A stretch of DNA of 64,000 nucleotides, taken from assembly GCF_007164725.1 (NCBI RefSeq), contig NZ_AP019697.1:912001-976000 (forward strand), in the 5' to 3' direction. Position numbers and translations under genes: made by a program. Positions 11,301 to 20,652 of this stretch are shown piece after piece. The notes under the pieces are model-generated. The model ran no database searches. It had not been told where the DNA came from and worked only from the letters and a program-made list of their open reading frames with translations. The DNA is from Dialister hominis (GTDB lineage: Bacteria; Bacillota; Negativicutes; Veillonellales; Dialisteraceae). Numbering within the stretch: position 1 is the first letter of the stretch; each line of letters opens with the position of its first letter.

Positions 11301-12130
11301 GTCATCTGAGTGAAAGTGAAATTCAGGGCCTGAAGAACAAGGCTAAAAATTTGCGTATTGATATTATAAAAATGATAACTAAAGCAAATTCGGGACATAC
11401 AGGAGGCTCCTTATCTGTCATCGATCTGCTGACTTTATTATTCTTTAAAGAAATGAAAGTGAATCCAGCCCAGCCTCAGGATAAGGAAAGAGACAGATTT
11501 GTCCTCTCCAAGGGTCATGCAGCTCCGGCTCTGTACGCTGTCCTGGCTGATAAAGGATATTTCCCGAAGGAAGAATTGTCTCATTTAAGACAGGCTGGTC
11601 ATATCCTTCAGGGGCATCCGGACATGAAACATATCCCGGGTGTGGATATGACAACAGGTTCTTTAGGCCAGGGAATCAGTGCTGCATGCGGCATGGCTCT
11701 CTGTGCAAAAATAGATAAAGCATCCTGGAGAGTTTATGCAGTTCTCGGCGATGGAGAATTAGAAGAAGGCCAGGTCTGGGAAGCTGCAATGTATGCAGGA
11801 AATTACAAACTGGATAATCTGACTGCATTCGTTGATAACAACGGCCTGCAGATTGACGGACCTATTACAAAGGTCATGTCTCCGCTGCCTATTGCTGATA
11901 AATTCAAAGCTTTTGGATGGAATGTTTTATCAGTCAATGGACATGATATGGCTGAACTTCATGATGCTATTGAAAAAGCAAAAGCCACAAAGGGCAAGCC
12001 GACAATGATAATCATGAAGACTGTCAAGGGCAAGGGAATCCCTGAAATTGAAAATCAGGTTGGCTGGCATGGCAAAGCACCGTCAGAAGAGGAATGTGAA
12101 AGATTTATTAAAGTTCTGGAGGCAGAATAA
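11297..12130 (+). CDS. Transketolase, N-terminal subunit
   Basis: The thiamine diphosphate-binding half (277 aa) of a split transketolase of the non-oxidative pentose phosphate pathway. Key pieces are SGHTGGSLS, LSKGHAAPALYA, GSLGQG and the ThDP motif GDGELEEGQVWEA...NLTAFVDNN. It needs the C-terminal subunit encoded immediately downstream; the two genes overlap by one base (TAATG). The same split is common in Firmicutes and archaea. Start overlaps the csaB stop as ATGA. Confidence 0.95.
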   Translation: MSHLSESEIQGLKNKAKNLRIDIIKMITKANSGHTGGSLSVIDLLTLLFFKEMKVNPAQPQDKERDRFVLSKGHAAPALYAVLADKGYFPKEELSHLRQAGHILQGHPDMKHIPGVDMTTGSLGQGISAACGMALCAKIDKASWRVYAVLGDGELEEGQVWEAAMYAGNYKLDNLTAFVDNNGLQIDGPITKVMSPLPIADKFKAFGWNVLSVNGHDMAELHDAIEKAKATKGKPTMIIMKTVKGKGIPEIENQVGWHGKAPSEEECERFIKVLEAE

Positions 12131-13062
12131 TGGGTAAAGCTACGCGTGACGCTTATGGTGAAGTTTTAAAAGAATTAGGTGGAGAAAATCCGGACATTGT
12201 CGTATTAGATGCTGATTTATCCTCATCAACAAAAACACAGGTATTTGCTAAAGCCTACCCTGATCGTTTTTTCAATACCGGTATTGCCGAAGCAAATATG
12301 ATGGGTGTAGCCGCAGGCTTAGCTGCTGCAGGAAAAATTCCGTTTGCATCCACATTTGCAGTTTTCGGGGCTGGCAGAGCCTATGAACAGATTAGAAACT
12401 CTATCTGCTATCCTAAATTAAACGTTAAAATTGCCGTAACACATTCAGGTCTGACTGTTGGTGAAGATGGTGCTACCCATCAGATGCTCGAGGATATTTC
12501 TCTGATGAGAGCATTGCCTAATATGACTGTAATTGTTCCTGCAGATGGCGAGGAAACAAAAGCTGCAGTTCGCTGGGCAGCTTCCTATCATGGTCCTGTT
12601 TATATCAGAATGGGTCGTGCAAAATGCGAAGACATCACGCCGGAGGGCCATGTCTTTACGCCAGGATGCTGCACCACTTTAAGAGAGGGCAGTGATTTGA
12701 CGATCATCGCCTGCGGAATCATGGTCGAAAAAGCAGTACAGGCCTCTGATGAATTGGCAAAACAGGGAATTTCTGCCAGAGTTCTTAACATGAGCTCTAT
12801 TAAACCGATTGATGAAGCTGCCATTAACAAAGCTGCTTCTGAAACAGGTGCGATTCTTACATGTGAAGAACACACCGTCAAAGGCGGTTTAGGCGGAGCT
12901 GTCGCTGAAGTTCTCTGCCTGAATAAACCGGTTCCCATGTCTATGATTGGTACGAATGACACATTTGGCGAATCTGGCAAAGCAGAAGATTTATTAAAGA
13001 AATACAATCTGACTTCAGAACATATTGTAGAAGAGGCAGTAAAACTTATCACTAGGAAGTGA
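12130..13062 (+). CDS. Transketolase, C-terminal subunit
   Basis: The pyrimidine-binding and C-terminal domains (310 aa) of the split transketolase. It contains FFNTGIAEANMMGVAAGLA with the catalytic Glu, and the C-terminal EEHTVKGGLGGAVAEV segment shared with DXS and the pyruvate dehydrogenase beta chain. It forms the active site with the preceding gene product. ftsE follows 9 bases later, so metabolic and division genes share one transcript here. Confidence 0.95.
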   Translation: MGKATRDAYGEVLKELGGENPDIVVLDADLSSSTKTQVFAKAYPDRFFNTGIAEANMMGVAAGLAAAGKIPFASTFAVFGAGRAYEQIRNSICYPKLNVKIAVTHSGLTVGEDGATHQMLEDISLMRALPNMTVIVPADGEETKAAVRWAASYHGPVYIRMGRAKCEDITPEGHVFTPGCCTTLREGSDLTIIACGIMVEKAVQASDELAKQGISARVLNMSSIKPIDEAAINKAASETGAILTCEEHTVKGGLGGAVAEVLCLNKPVPMSMIGTNDTFGESGKAEDLLKKYNLTSEHIVEEAVKLITRK

Positions 13063-13071
13063 GGATTTTTA

Positions 13072-13758
13072 ATGATTACTTTTGATGATGTGTCATTAAA
13101 TTATGATGCCAGACATACTGCTTTAAGCAATATAAATATACATATCGACAAAGGAGAGTTTGTCTTTATCGTAGGCCCCAGCGGAGCGGGGAAGTCAACC
13201 TTTGTTAAGATACTCACACATGAACTGGTTCCTGAAACCGGTTCTGTCATTGTAAATAACATCAAGATCAATAAGCTCAAACCCAGCAAAGTACCTTATT
13301 ACAGAAGAAGTCTTGGAATTGTATTCCAGGATTTCAGGCTGCTGTCTGAAAAAACAGTTTTTGAAAATATAGCTTTTGTACTGAGGGTTACTGGTACAAA
13401 ATCGAAAGACATCAAGGAAAGAGTCAATAAAGTTCTCGATCTTGTAGGACTTCGTGGAAAGGAAAAAGAGCTTCCGAGCAAATTATCCGGTGGTGAACAG
13501 CAGAGAGTTGCTATTGCGCGTGCTTTAGTTAATCAGCCCACATTACTTATCGCCGACGAACCGACGGGCAATCTGGATCCTAAGACATCCGAAGAAATTA
13601 TGAAGCTTTTTACAGAAATCAATCATATGGGAACAACTATTATCATGGTTACCCATAATAAAGATCTGGTTAATGCTATGCATAAAAGGGTTGTAAATAT
13701 CGAGGAGGGCCATATTGTCAATGATGTGAAGAAAGGTGGCTATGATCTAAATGTTTAG
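13072..13758 (+). CDS. ftsE: Cell division ATP-binding protein FtsE
   Basis: ABC-type ATPase (228 aa) that works with FtsX at the division septum to activate peptidoglycan hydrolases. Walker A GPSGAGKST, signature LSGGEQQR, Walker B LLIADEPTGNLDP. GTGAGGATTTTTA precedes the ATG. It overlaps ftsX by 8 bases, as in most bacteria. Confidence 0.97.
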   Translation: MITFDDVSLNYDARHTALSNINIHIDKGEFVFIVGPSGAGKSTFVKILTHELVPETGSVIVNNIKINKLKPSKVPYYRRSLGIVFQDFRLLSEKTVFENIAFVLRVTGTKSKDIKERVNKVLDLVGLRGKEKELPSKLSGGEQQRVAIARALVNQPTLLIADEPTGNLDPKTSEEIMKLFTEINHMGTTIIMVTHNKDLVNAMHKRVVNIEEGHIVNDVKKGGYDLNV

Positions 13759-14635
13759 TTCTTTATCTTATTTTTGGGGTGAAACATTTAGGTCCCTCTT
13801 AAGAAACAGATTCATGGCTCTGGCTTCCATTCTGACAGTAACGCTTTCCATGTTTATACTCGGGGTATTTCTTGCTGCTGTTCTGAATATTAACCATATG
13901 GCGTCCTATCTGGAAAATCAGGTGGAAATGACGATATATCTTAAGGATGGTCTCACCACCAATCAGGTAATGGATGTTGGCAAACAGTTAAAAACTCTTC
14001 CAGGCCTCAAGGAAATTTCATTCACAAACAAGGATCAGGCCATGGCTGAATTCCGCGAAAGGATGAAGGATCAGCAGGGGCTTCTGGATGCAATCAACGG
14101 CAATCCGCTTCCTGCTTCTTACAAGACATCCTTTACCACTCCGGATCAGCTGAAAGAAGCTGCACAAACGGTAGCAAAATATAATAGTGTCGAAAGTGTG
14201 CAGTATGGACAGGATATTATTGAACAGCTTTATAAAGTTGCTCAGGTAATAAGAATCAGCGGCGTTGTTCTTATTGCATTCCTGGCAGGCGCAGAACTGT
14301 TTATTATTTCCAATACCATCCGCCTTACAGTCTTTGCAAGAAGGCGCGAAATTCAGATTATGAAGTATGTCGGCGCTACTAACGGCTTCATCCGCTGGCC
14401 ATTCCTCTTCGAAGGCATGATTATAGGCCTGATTGGTTCCGGTATTGCTTCTTTCATCTTATGGGAAGGCTATAAACTGGCAATCAATGAAATGACCGGG
14501 GCAGGGCTTGTATTTATCCCTATCATTCCTCTCTGGCCATTCATGATGTATACCACCTTGATCATTTTGGCCATTGGTATAATTATCGGCATACTGGGCA
14601 GTGCAATTTCACTTCGTAAATATATGAAGGTGTAA
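13751..14635 (+). CDS. ftsX: Cell division protein FtsX
   Basis: Inner-membrane partner of FtsE (294 aa), with an N-terminal membrane segment, an outside domain of about 100 residues and three C-terminal membrane segments, the standard FtsX layout. It transmits ATP hydrolysis across the membrane to a coiled-coil hydrolase activator, here most likely the next gene, which starts 3 bases downstream. Confidence 0.96.
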   Translation: MFSSLSYFWGETFRSLLRNRFMALASILTVTLSMFILGVFLAAVLNINHMASYLENQVEMTIYLKDGLTTNQVMDVGKQLKTLPGLKEISFTNKDQAMAEFRERMKDQQGLLDAINGNPLPASYKTSFTTPDQLKEAAQTVAKYNSVESVQYGQDIIEQLYKVAQVIRISGVVLIAFLAGAELFIISNTIRLTVFARRREIQIMKYVGATNGFIRWPFLFEGMIIGLIGSGIASFILWEGYKLAINEMTGAGLVFIPIIPLWPFMMYTTLIILAIGIIIGILGSAISLRKYMKV

Positions 14636-14638
14636 TTA

Positions 14639-15805
14639 ATGAATAGAAAAAATCAATTTGCTTTATCGATTATCATAGCCTGCACCTTAGCCGCGTCATC
14701 TTATCAGGGGACTTTTGCCGATGATCTTGATGATCAATTACAGGATATTCAAGGTCAGATAGATGAATCACATAATTCTCAAGCAAATTGGCAGGAGATT
14801 ATTGACCAGGTAAATGTAAAGCTGAGAGCGATCCAGGTAGATCTAGATGCTGCAAATGCCAGACTCAAAGATATTCAGAATCAGCAGGCACAGATCAATG
14901 CTCAGATAAAACAGACTCAGGAGGAAATCAGAAAGGCACAGGAGCATTTGCTCCAGCATCAGAAGGTCCTGAACCAGAGAGTCCGTTCCATCTACATGCA
15001 TGGCCAGCTGAACTACCTTGAAGTTATAACTGGTGCAAAGAGTTTCAGTGATTTTGCAAACCGGCTGGAACTTTTAAAACGTGTCATCAGGTCAGATTAT
15101 AATTTAATATTGGAAATCCAGAATCAGAAAGCCCAGATTGAAGCTAAAGAAGAACAATTGGAAAAGGATAAGGCAAGATTAGATGCACTCGCTCAGGAAG
15201 CTCAGAAAGCACAGAGTCAGATTGCAGCTAAGAAAGCTGAACAGCAGAAAGTTCTTGATGATGCGAAAGACAATAAGGCTGCAGCTGCTCAGATGGAACA
15301 AGATTTGATTGCTGAATCTAAGCGGGTTCATAACTTGATTCAGGAACGACTCCGCCAGCAGGAAGCTGCCAGACAGGCTGCCTCGCAGTCCGGTGGTGAA
15401 GCGCCATCCTATACGCAGGGCAGCGGTGTTCTCAGCTGGCCATGCAACGGTCCAATCACTTCTCCATATGGCTACCGTGTCCATCCGATATTTGGAACGA
15501 CAATCTATCACTCCGGTATTGATATAGGCGTCGATTATGGAACTCCGATTCATGCCGCTGACAGCGGAACCGTTATTTATGTCGGCTGGATCAGCGGTTA
15601 CGGGAATGCAGTCATCATAGACCATGGAAACGGAATGCAGACACTTTATGGACATAACCAGTCGCTGAATGTTTCTGAAGGTCAGAGCGTTTCAAAGGGC
15701 CAGGTCATTGCCTTTGCCGGTTCCACGGGCAACTCCACAGGGCCTCACTGCCATTTTGAAGTGCAGGTAAACGGTTCAGCCGTTGACCCGATGGGTTACT
15801 TATAA
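14639..15805 (+). CDS. EnvC-like murein hydrolase (coiled coil + M23 peptidase)
   Basis: Exported protein (388 aa): signal peptide (residues 1-27, cleavage near TFADD), about 220 residues of Gln/Lys/Glu-rich coiled coil, a short linker, then an M23 LytM domain. The zinc ligands are intact (YHSGIDIG and GPHCHFEV), so it should be an active peptidoglycan endopeptidase, unlike E. coli EnvC, which has lost them. Its position after ftsEX suggests that FtsEX controls it through the coiled coil at the septum. Confidence 0.93.
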   Translation: MNRKNQFALSIIIACTLAASSYQGTFADDLDDQLQDIQGQIDESHNSQANWQEIIDQVNVKLRAIQVDLDAANARLKDIQNQQAQINAQIKQTQEEIRKAQEHLLQHQKVLNQRVRSIYMHGQLNYLEVITGAKSFSDFANRLELLKRVIRSDYNLILEIQNQKAQIEAKEEQLEKDKARLDALAQEAQKAQSQIAAKKAEQQKVLDDAKDNKAAAAQMEQDLIAESKRVHNLIQERLRQQEAARQAASQSGGEAPSYTQGSGVLSWPCNGPITSPYGYRVHPIFGTTIYHSGIDIGVDYGTPIHAADSGTVIYVGWISGYGNAVIIDHGNGMQTLYGHNQSLNVSEGQSVSKGQVIAFAGSTGNSTGPHCHFEVQVNGSAVDPMGYL

Positions 15806-16956
15806 TGTCTAAGTTCCATATGTCCTGGAAGAACGTATTGCTTCATATTGTTCTTTGCCTGGCACTCTGCATCGTGTTTCTTACAGGTGTGCTGTACTGG
15901 CTTACGGATGATCCTCAGGCATTTATAGGATTCCTTTGCAATTACCGTACGGTAAAGGCGGATTATTATGAGCCTGTATCTGACAGAGTCCTGTTTGAAG
16001 GCGCTGTAAACGGAATGGTGAAATCACTGGGAGATCCCTATTCAACATATCTTACTGGTGAAAAGCTGAATTCCTTCATACAGGGGATAAACGGAGAATA
16101 TCACGGTATCGGCATCATTATCGGTTTTACCATTGATAAAGAACCTGTGATATTATATGTCATTCCCAATAGCCCTGCTGCCTCAGCCGGACTGAAATCC
16201 GGAGATGTCTTGAAATCTGTGGATGGAAAGAGCATCGATGGATGGGAACCGAATGCCATCTCTCAGTCAATTCAGGGAGAATCTGGAACGTCTGTCAAGA
16301 TTGGATATACCAGAGGCAGTGAATCCTATTCTTCGGATATTATACGTTCTGATATTAATATCCCCAGCGTCTCGTCTTCTATGGCAAGCCCTGATACAGG
16401 ATACATTCATATATTCATCTTCGCCAAGAATACACCATCTGAATTCAAGCAGGCATTAGCCGATCTGAAATCAAAGGGCATGCAGAAGCTCATCATTGAT
16501 TTGCGTATGAATCCTGGCGGTTCCATCGAATCCGTTGTGGATATTGCTGATCAGATACTGAGCAAGGGACTCGTTCTAAGTTATATTCCTAAAAATGGAG
16601 CCCCTAAGCAATATGATATAGAGGGAATTTCAAATCCTATGCCGATGGCAATCCTTGTTGACAGGAACAGTGCCAGTGCTTCTGAAATATTGGCTGGTGC
16701 CGTTCAGGCCAGACATGAAGGGCTTATCATCGGTGAAACTACTTTTGGCAAGGGAACCATACAGGATGTCATTTTTGAAAATGATCAGGATGCTGCTTTG
16801 AAGATCTCAATCGGCGAATACAAGACTGCTGACGGCAAAAAGATCAACAAGGTCGGAATTACGCCTGATATAAAGATTTCCCAGGATGGGAAAGCCTTTG
16901 ATGCCGGACATGACTCCGTGTTACAGTTTGCTGTCAAAAAACTTCAGGATACATGA
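15805..16956 (+). CDS. C-terminal processing peptidase (S41)
   Basis: Periplasmic serine protease (383 aa): N-terminal membrane anchor (residues 12-32), PDZ domain (about 95-180, GIGIIIG and VIPNSPAASAGLKSGD), then the S41 core with the Ser region NSASASEI and the Lys in FGKGTIQD. Family members trim or degrade envelope proteins by their C-terminus. The start overlaps the previous stop by one base. It ends the ftsEX operon and is followed by a terminator. A regulatory link to the M23 hydrolase before it is likely from context only. Confidence 0.95.
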   Translation: MSKFHMSWKNVLLHIVLCLALCIVFLTGVLYWLTDDPQAFIGFLCNYRTVKADYYEPVSDRVLFEGAVNGMVKSLGDPYSTYLTGEKLNSFIQGINGEYHGIGIIIGFTIDKEPVILYVIPNSPAASAGLKSGDVLKSVDGKSIDGWEPNAISQSIQGESGTSVKIGYTRGSESYSSDIIRSDINIPSVSSSMASPDTGYIHIFIFAKNTPSEFKQALADLKSKGMQKLIIDLRMNPGGSIESVVDIADQILSKGLVLSYIPKNGAPKQYDIEGISNPMPMAILVDRNSASASEILAGAVQARHEGLIIGETTFGKGTIQDVIFENDQDAALKISIGEYKTADGKKINKVGITPDIKISQDGKAFDAGHDSVLQFAVKKLQDT

Positions 16957-16959
16957 TAA

Positions 16960-16998
16960 AAAAACTGCAGCGATTTTCTTATATCGTTGCAGTTTTTA
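16960..16998 (+). terminator. Intrinsic terminator after the Ctp protease
   Basis: ACTGCAGCGAT pairs with the later ATCGTTGCAGT (one G-T pair), followed by TTTTT. Confidence 0.85.
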
Positions 16999-17080
16999 TA
17001 TATCAGGAAGCTGGATTTTCAAACTCTGCTTTATTTTGAAATTTACCATGCAGAAATTTCTATTATTAAATTATTTAGGC

Positions 17081-17110
17081 ATGACAGATGATATTCAAAT
17101 CAGCTATAAT
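17081..17110 (+). promoter_or_regulatory. Promoter of obgE
   Basis: ATGACA at 17081 and TATAAT at 17105-17110 with an 18-base spacer, 50 bases before obgE. Confidence 0.55.
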
Positions 17111-17159
17111 AGAAGCTGAATGATTATGTGTTTTTATTGAAAGAATCAAGAGGTTTCAT

Positions 17160-18455
17160 ATGTTTATCGATAGAGCAAAAATTATAGTAACGTCAGGTGC
17201 CGGCGGCGACGGAATGGTTTCCTTCCGTCGTGAGAAGTATGTTCCGCGCGGAGGCCCGAGCGGCGGAGACGGCGGCAAAGGCGGTTCCGTCATTGTCGTT
17301 GCAAATCCTGATTTAAATACTCTCGTCAATTTCCGCCGTCACAGGCACTTTACAGCCAATAAGGGTGAAAATGGCGGTGCAAAGGAAATGTTTGGCAAAA
17401 ATGCTGAAGATGTCATCGTCGAAGTTCCTTTGGGAACAATGATTTATGATAATAAAACTGGCGAACTTCTTGCGGATATGACGCAGGAAGGCCAAAGAGC
17501 AGTCATTGTCAAAGGCGGACATGGCGGAAGAGGCAACTCTCATTTTGCAACAAGTGCTGTCCGTGCCCCTACATTTGCTGAAAAAGGGGAACCAGGAGAG
17601 CAGAAAGAAATCAGACTGGAACTTAAGATTTTAGCAGATGTGGGTCTTTTGGGATTCCCAAGTGTCGGCAAGTCCAGTTTCCTTAAGAAAGTTTCCGCTG
17701 CCAAGCCGGAAGTTGCAGCATATCACTTTACTACACTTTCCCCGATCCTTGGCGTGGTAAGTCTTGACGACGAAAGAAATTTCGTTGTTGCAGATATTCC
17801 GGGCCTTATTGAAGGCGCAAGCCAGGGCGTTGGTCTTGGGGATGAATTCCTTCGTCATGTAGAACGCACAAAGGTTTTGATCCATATTCTGGATGCTGCC
17901 GGAAGCGAAGGCAGGGATCCTTTTGATGATTTTAACATTATCAATAATGAGCTCTCGTTGTACAGCCCAAAACTTCTTCAGAAAAAACAGATTGTTGCAG
18001 CCAATAAGATTGATTTGATACAGGATCCTAAAGTGCTTGATGATCTGAGGAGCAAAATCGAAGCGAAAGGTTATGAATTCTTCCCGATCAGTACACTGAC
18101 AGGAGAGGGAATCCGCCCGCTGCTTGAAAGCGTATGGGACCTGCTGCAGGAAATTCCGGATGTCCAGAATGAGGAATCCGAAAAAGTTATTGTTTATGAA
18201 GAACCTAAAGAGGAATTCACTGTCGAAGTCAAGGATGGCGTATTCTACATAACAGGGAAGCGTATTGAAAAGCTCGTAAGCATGACAAACTTTGAGGATT
18301 ACGTTTCTTTGAGACGTTTTGATCGTGCATGGAAATTCATGGGCATCGATAAGCTGCTCAAAAAGAATGGCATTCAGGAAGGCGATACCGTCAACCTTTA
18401 TGGAACTGAATTTACGTTCTCTGACAATAGGAATCAGGAAGAGACAGAAGAATAG
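17160..18455 (+). CDS. obgE: GTPase Obg
   Basis: Ribosome-associated GTPase (431 aa) needed for 50S maturation and stress control. The N-terminal ~158 residues form the glycine-rich Obg fold; the G domain follows with GFPSVGKSS, DIPGLIEGA and NKIDL; the C-terminal ~90 residues are the OCT domain of Gram-positive-type Obg. AAGAGG precedes ATG 17160. It opens an operon that runs through yhbY, proB, nadD, yqeK, LCP, rsfS and cvfB. Confidence 0.97.
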   Translation: MFIDRAKIIVTSGAGGDGMVSFRREKYVPRGGPSGGDGGKGGSVIVVANPDLNTLVNFRRHRHFTANKGENGGAKEMFGKNAEDVIVEVPLGTMIYDNKTGELLADMTQEGQRAVIVKGGHGGRGNSHFATSAVRAPTFAEKGEPGEQKEIRLELKILADVGLLGFPSVGKSSFLKKVSAAKPEVAAYHFTTLSPILGVVSLDDERNFVVADIPGLIEGASQGVGLGDEFLRHVERTKVLIHILDAAGSEGRDPFDDFNIINNELSLYSPKLLQKKQIVAANKIDLIQDPKVLDDLRSKIEAKGYEFFPISTLTGEGIRPLLESVWDLLQEIPDVQNEESEKVIVYEEPKEEFTVEVKDGVFYITGKRIEKLVSMTNFEDYVSLRRFDRAWKFMGIDKLLKKNGIQEGDTVNLYGTEFTFSDNRNQEETEE

Positions 18456-18475
18456 TCTTAGAGGAGTGTCTTAAT

Positions 18476-18766
18476 ATGCTTACCAGCAAACAAAAACAAT
18501 ATTTGAAAGCGCTGGCATCTAAAATGCCGGCAGTTCTTCAGATTGGCAAAGAAGGTAATACTGAAAGCGTCTTAAAGAGTGCGGAAGATGCTTTACTGGC
18601 CCGTGAATTTATTAAAGTTAAAATCAACCAGAATTCAGATGAAGATATAAAGGAAACAGCCTCTTATATTGCAGATAAACTTCAGTGTGATGTTGTCCAG
18701 GTGATTGGAAGGACCTGTGTCCTTTTTAAGCAAAAAGAGAAGAAGTCACATTATGAGCTGCCCTGA
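18476..18766 (+). CDS. yhbY: YhbY-family RNA-binding protein (CRM domain)
   Basis: Small protein (96 aa) made of one CRM domain that binds pre-50S ribosomal RNA. The GxxG loop is seen as QIGKEGN. The order obg-yhbY is common in Firmicutes. It overlaps proB by 14 bases. Confidence 0.93.
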   Translation: MLTSKQKQYLKALASKMPAVLQIGKEGNTESVLKSAEDALLAREFIKVKINQNSDEDIKETASYIADKLQCDVVQVIGRTCVLFKQKEKKSHYELP

Positions 18767-19895
18767 AAATAAACATCGGTCTTTACTTAAGAACAAGAAA
18801 AGAATAGTGATCAAGGTTGGAACCAGTTCAATAACCTATGATAACGGCAAGATCAATCTGCGTTTTATTGATCACCTGGCCCGCCAGATATCCGATTTGA
18901 AAAACAGCGGACTGCAGGTTATTTTAGTTACCTCTGGTGCCATCGGAGTAGGACTTCCCGAGCTCGGCTTTGAGAAAAAACCAGATTACCTGCCATATAA
19001 ACAGGCCGCCGCAGCTGTCGGCCAGGGAATACTTATGAATATTTATGAACATACTTTTCATGAGTATGGCCAGGTTGTGGCACAGATGCTTCTTACCAAG
19101 GGCGATGCGGTAAATTCCAGCAGATACCTGTATATGAAGGGGACATTGGTTTCACTTCTTGAGCTTGGTGCGATCCCTATCATCAATGAAAATGATGCTG
19201 TTACCGCTGATGAGATAAAAATCGGTGACAATGATACGCTGTCGGCGATTGTTGCCAGCATATCTGATGCAGATCTGCTGATTATCTTATCTGATATTGA
19301 CGGGCTTTATGATGCCGATCCGCGTACACATGAAAATGCCAGGATCATTCATGAAGTACCTGAGTTTACCCGCAGCTTATTCAGCATGGCAGGAGGTTCA
19401 GGAACTGCCCGGGGTACAGGCGGAATGTATACGAAGCTGCAGGCTGCTGAAATATGTGTCCGCTCTGGGATTGACATGATTGTGGCCAAGAGTGATGAAC
19501 CTGAAATCCTTTACCGTTTGGTTGAGGGCGAGCAGTTAGGCACGCTTTTCTATGCTGAAAATGTCCACCCGCAGCTGAAGAAGCGCGATATCATTATCGG
19601 TACCGCTGTTAAAGGAAGAATTTATGTGGATAAGGGATGCAGTGAAGCCATCCTCCAAAAGGGATCGAGCCTTCTTCCTGTAGGAATAGTCAGCGTTGAA
19701 GGACAGTTTTCTGATGGGGATACTGTTGCCGTATATTGCGGCGATACAGAATTGGCCCGCGGCATAACGCACTATAATAACGCAGATATAGAAAAGATCA
19801 AAGGCTGCCATTCAGAAAAATTAGAAAGTCTCTTGGGATATGCACCGCCATATGAAACAGTCATTCATCGAGACAATTTGCTGATCATGAGATGA
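18753..19895 (+). CDS. proB: Glutamate 5-kinase
   Basis: First enzyme of proline synthesis: phosphorylates glutamate to gamma-glutamyl phosphate. The amino acid kinase domain (about 1-255) has IVIKVGTSS, VTSGAIGVG and ENDAVTADEIKIGDNDTLSA; the C-terminal ~110 residues are a PUA domain. ATG 18753 (MSCPENKHRS) lies within the end of yhbY with GAGAAG upstream; a TTG 48 bases earlier would be deeper in yhbY. proA is not next to it. Feedback inhibition by proline is typical of the family. Confidence 0.95.
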   Translation: MSCPENKHRSLLKNKKRIVIKVGTSSITYDNGKINLRFIDHLARQISDLKNSGLQVILVTSGAIGVGLPELGFEKKPDYLPYKQAAAAVGQGILMNIYEHTFHEYGQVVAQMLLTKGDAVNSSRYLYMKGTLVSLLELGAIPIINENDAVTADEIKIGDNDTLSAIVASISDADLLIILSDIDGLYDADPRTHENARIIHEVPEFTRSLFSMAGGSGTARGTGGMYTKLQAAEICVRSGIDMIVAKSDEPEILYRLVEGEQLGTLFYAENVHPQLKKRDIIIGTAVKGRIYVDKGCSEAILQKGSSLLPVGIVSVEGQFSDGDTVAVYCGDTELARGITHYNNADIEKIKGCHSEKLESLLGYAPPYETVIHRDNLLIMR

Positions 19896-19899
19896 TAAG

Positions 19900-20055
19900 A
19901 TGAGTATATTCACGAAATCAAAATGGCTTTTGTTTTATTACACGAAGCACCCAAAGGGAAAATTTGAACTGCGCCATATTTTAGAACTAATCATTACATT
20001 GCTGATATTCATTTCACTTTCGGAAGTGGTGTTGTATATATGTCTAAACGCATAG
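19900..20055 (+). CDS. Possible small membrane protein between proB and nadD
   Basis: A 51-codon frame starting 4 bases after the proB stop and ending 13 bases inside nadD. It encodes a basic N-terminus (KSKWLLFYYTKHPKGKFELRH) followed by a single predicted membrane segment (ILELIITLLIFISLSEVVLY). The spacing is that of an operon gene, and without it the gap would be an unusual 144 bases. The ribosome site is weak (GATAAG). Not recognised as a known family. Confidence 0.45.
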   Translation: MSIFTKSKWLLFYYTKHPKGKFELRHILELIITLLIFISLSEVVLYICLNA

Positions 20056-20645
20056 GGATATTCGGCGGCTCTTTCAATCCAATACACATCGGTCATCTTG
20101 TCATAGCAGAAGCTGCATGGCAGGAGTTCGGTCTTGAGAAAGTGCTTTTCATCCCATCTGGTGATACGCCTAACAAAGACATGCACCATATAGATAAACA
20201 TTTAAGATACAACATGGTTCAGAAGGCAATAGAAGGAAATGAGCATTTTGATATTTCTCCTATTGAAAGAGAGCGAGAAGGCCCCTCTTATACGGTAGAT
20301 ACGATCAGGCTGCTGAGGACTTCATTGAGTCATGACTGCCAGATTTTTTTCATTTGCGGCACTGACGCTATAGTCGATCTGCCGAATTGGAAATATAATA
20401 AGGAACTCCTTGATTCATGTGACTTTATCGCTGCGAGCCGGCCGGGGAGCGAGATACAGTTAGAGGAATCAATCCGTTTCTTTGGCGAAACCGGAATAAA
20501 GAAAATTCATCCTTTAAATACGCCTGAACTGGATATTTCCTCTACGAAACTAAGAGAATTAATTGCAAACAAGAAATCAGCCAGATATTTTATACCTGAC
20601 AATGTACTAACTTATATTAAGAAATATCATCTTTATGAGGCATGA
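20040..20645 (+). CDS. nadD: Nicotinate-nucleotide adenylyltransferase
   Basis: Converts nicotinate mononucleotide and ATP to deamido-NAD in NAD synthesis (201 aa). GGSFNPIHIGHL is the nucleotidyltransferase HxGH motif and DISSTKLRELI the C-terminal ISSTxIR motif. It is followed by yqeK and rsfS in the order conserved across Firmicutes. Confidence 0.96.
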   Translation: MSKRIGIFGGSFNPIHIGHLVIAEAAWQEFGLEKVLFIPSGDTPNKDMHHIDKHLRYNMVQKAIEGNEHFDISPIEREREGPSYTVDTIRLLRTSLSHDCQIFFICGTDAIVDLPNWKYNKELLDSCDFIAASRPGSEIQLEESIRFFGETGIKKIHPLNTPELDISSTKLRELIANKKSARYFIPDNVLTYIKKYHLYEA

Positions 20646-20652
20646 GAGGCAT

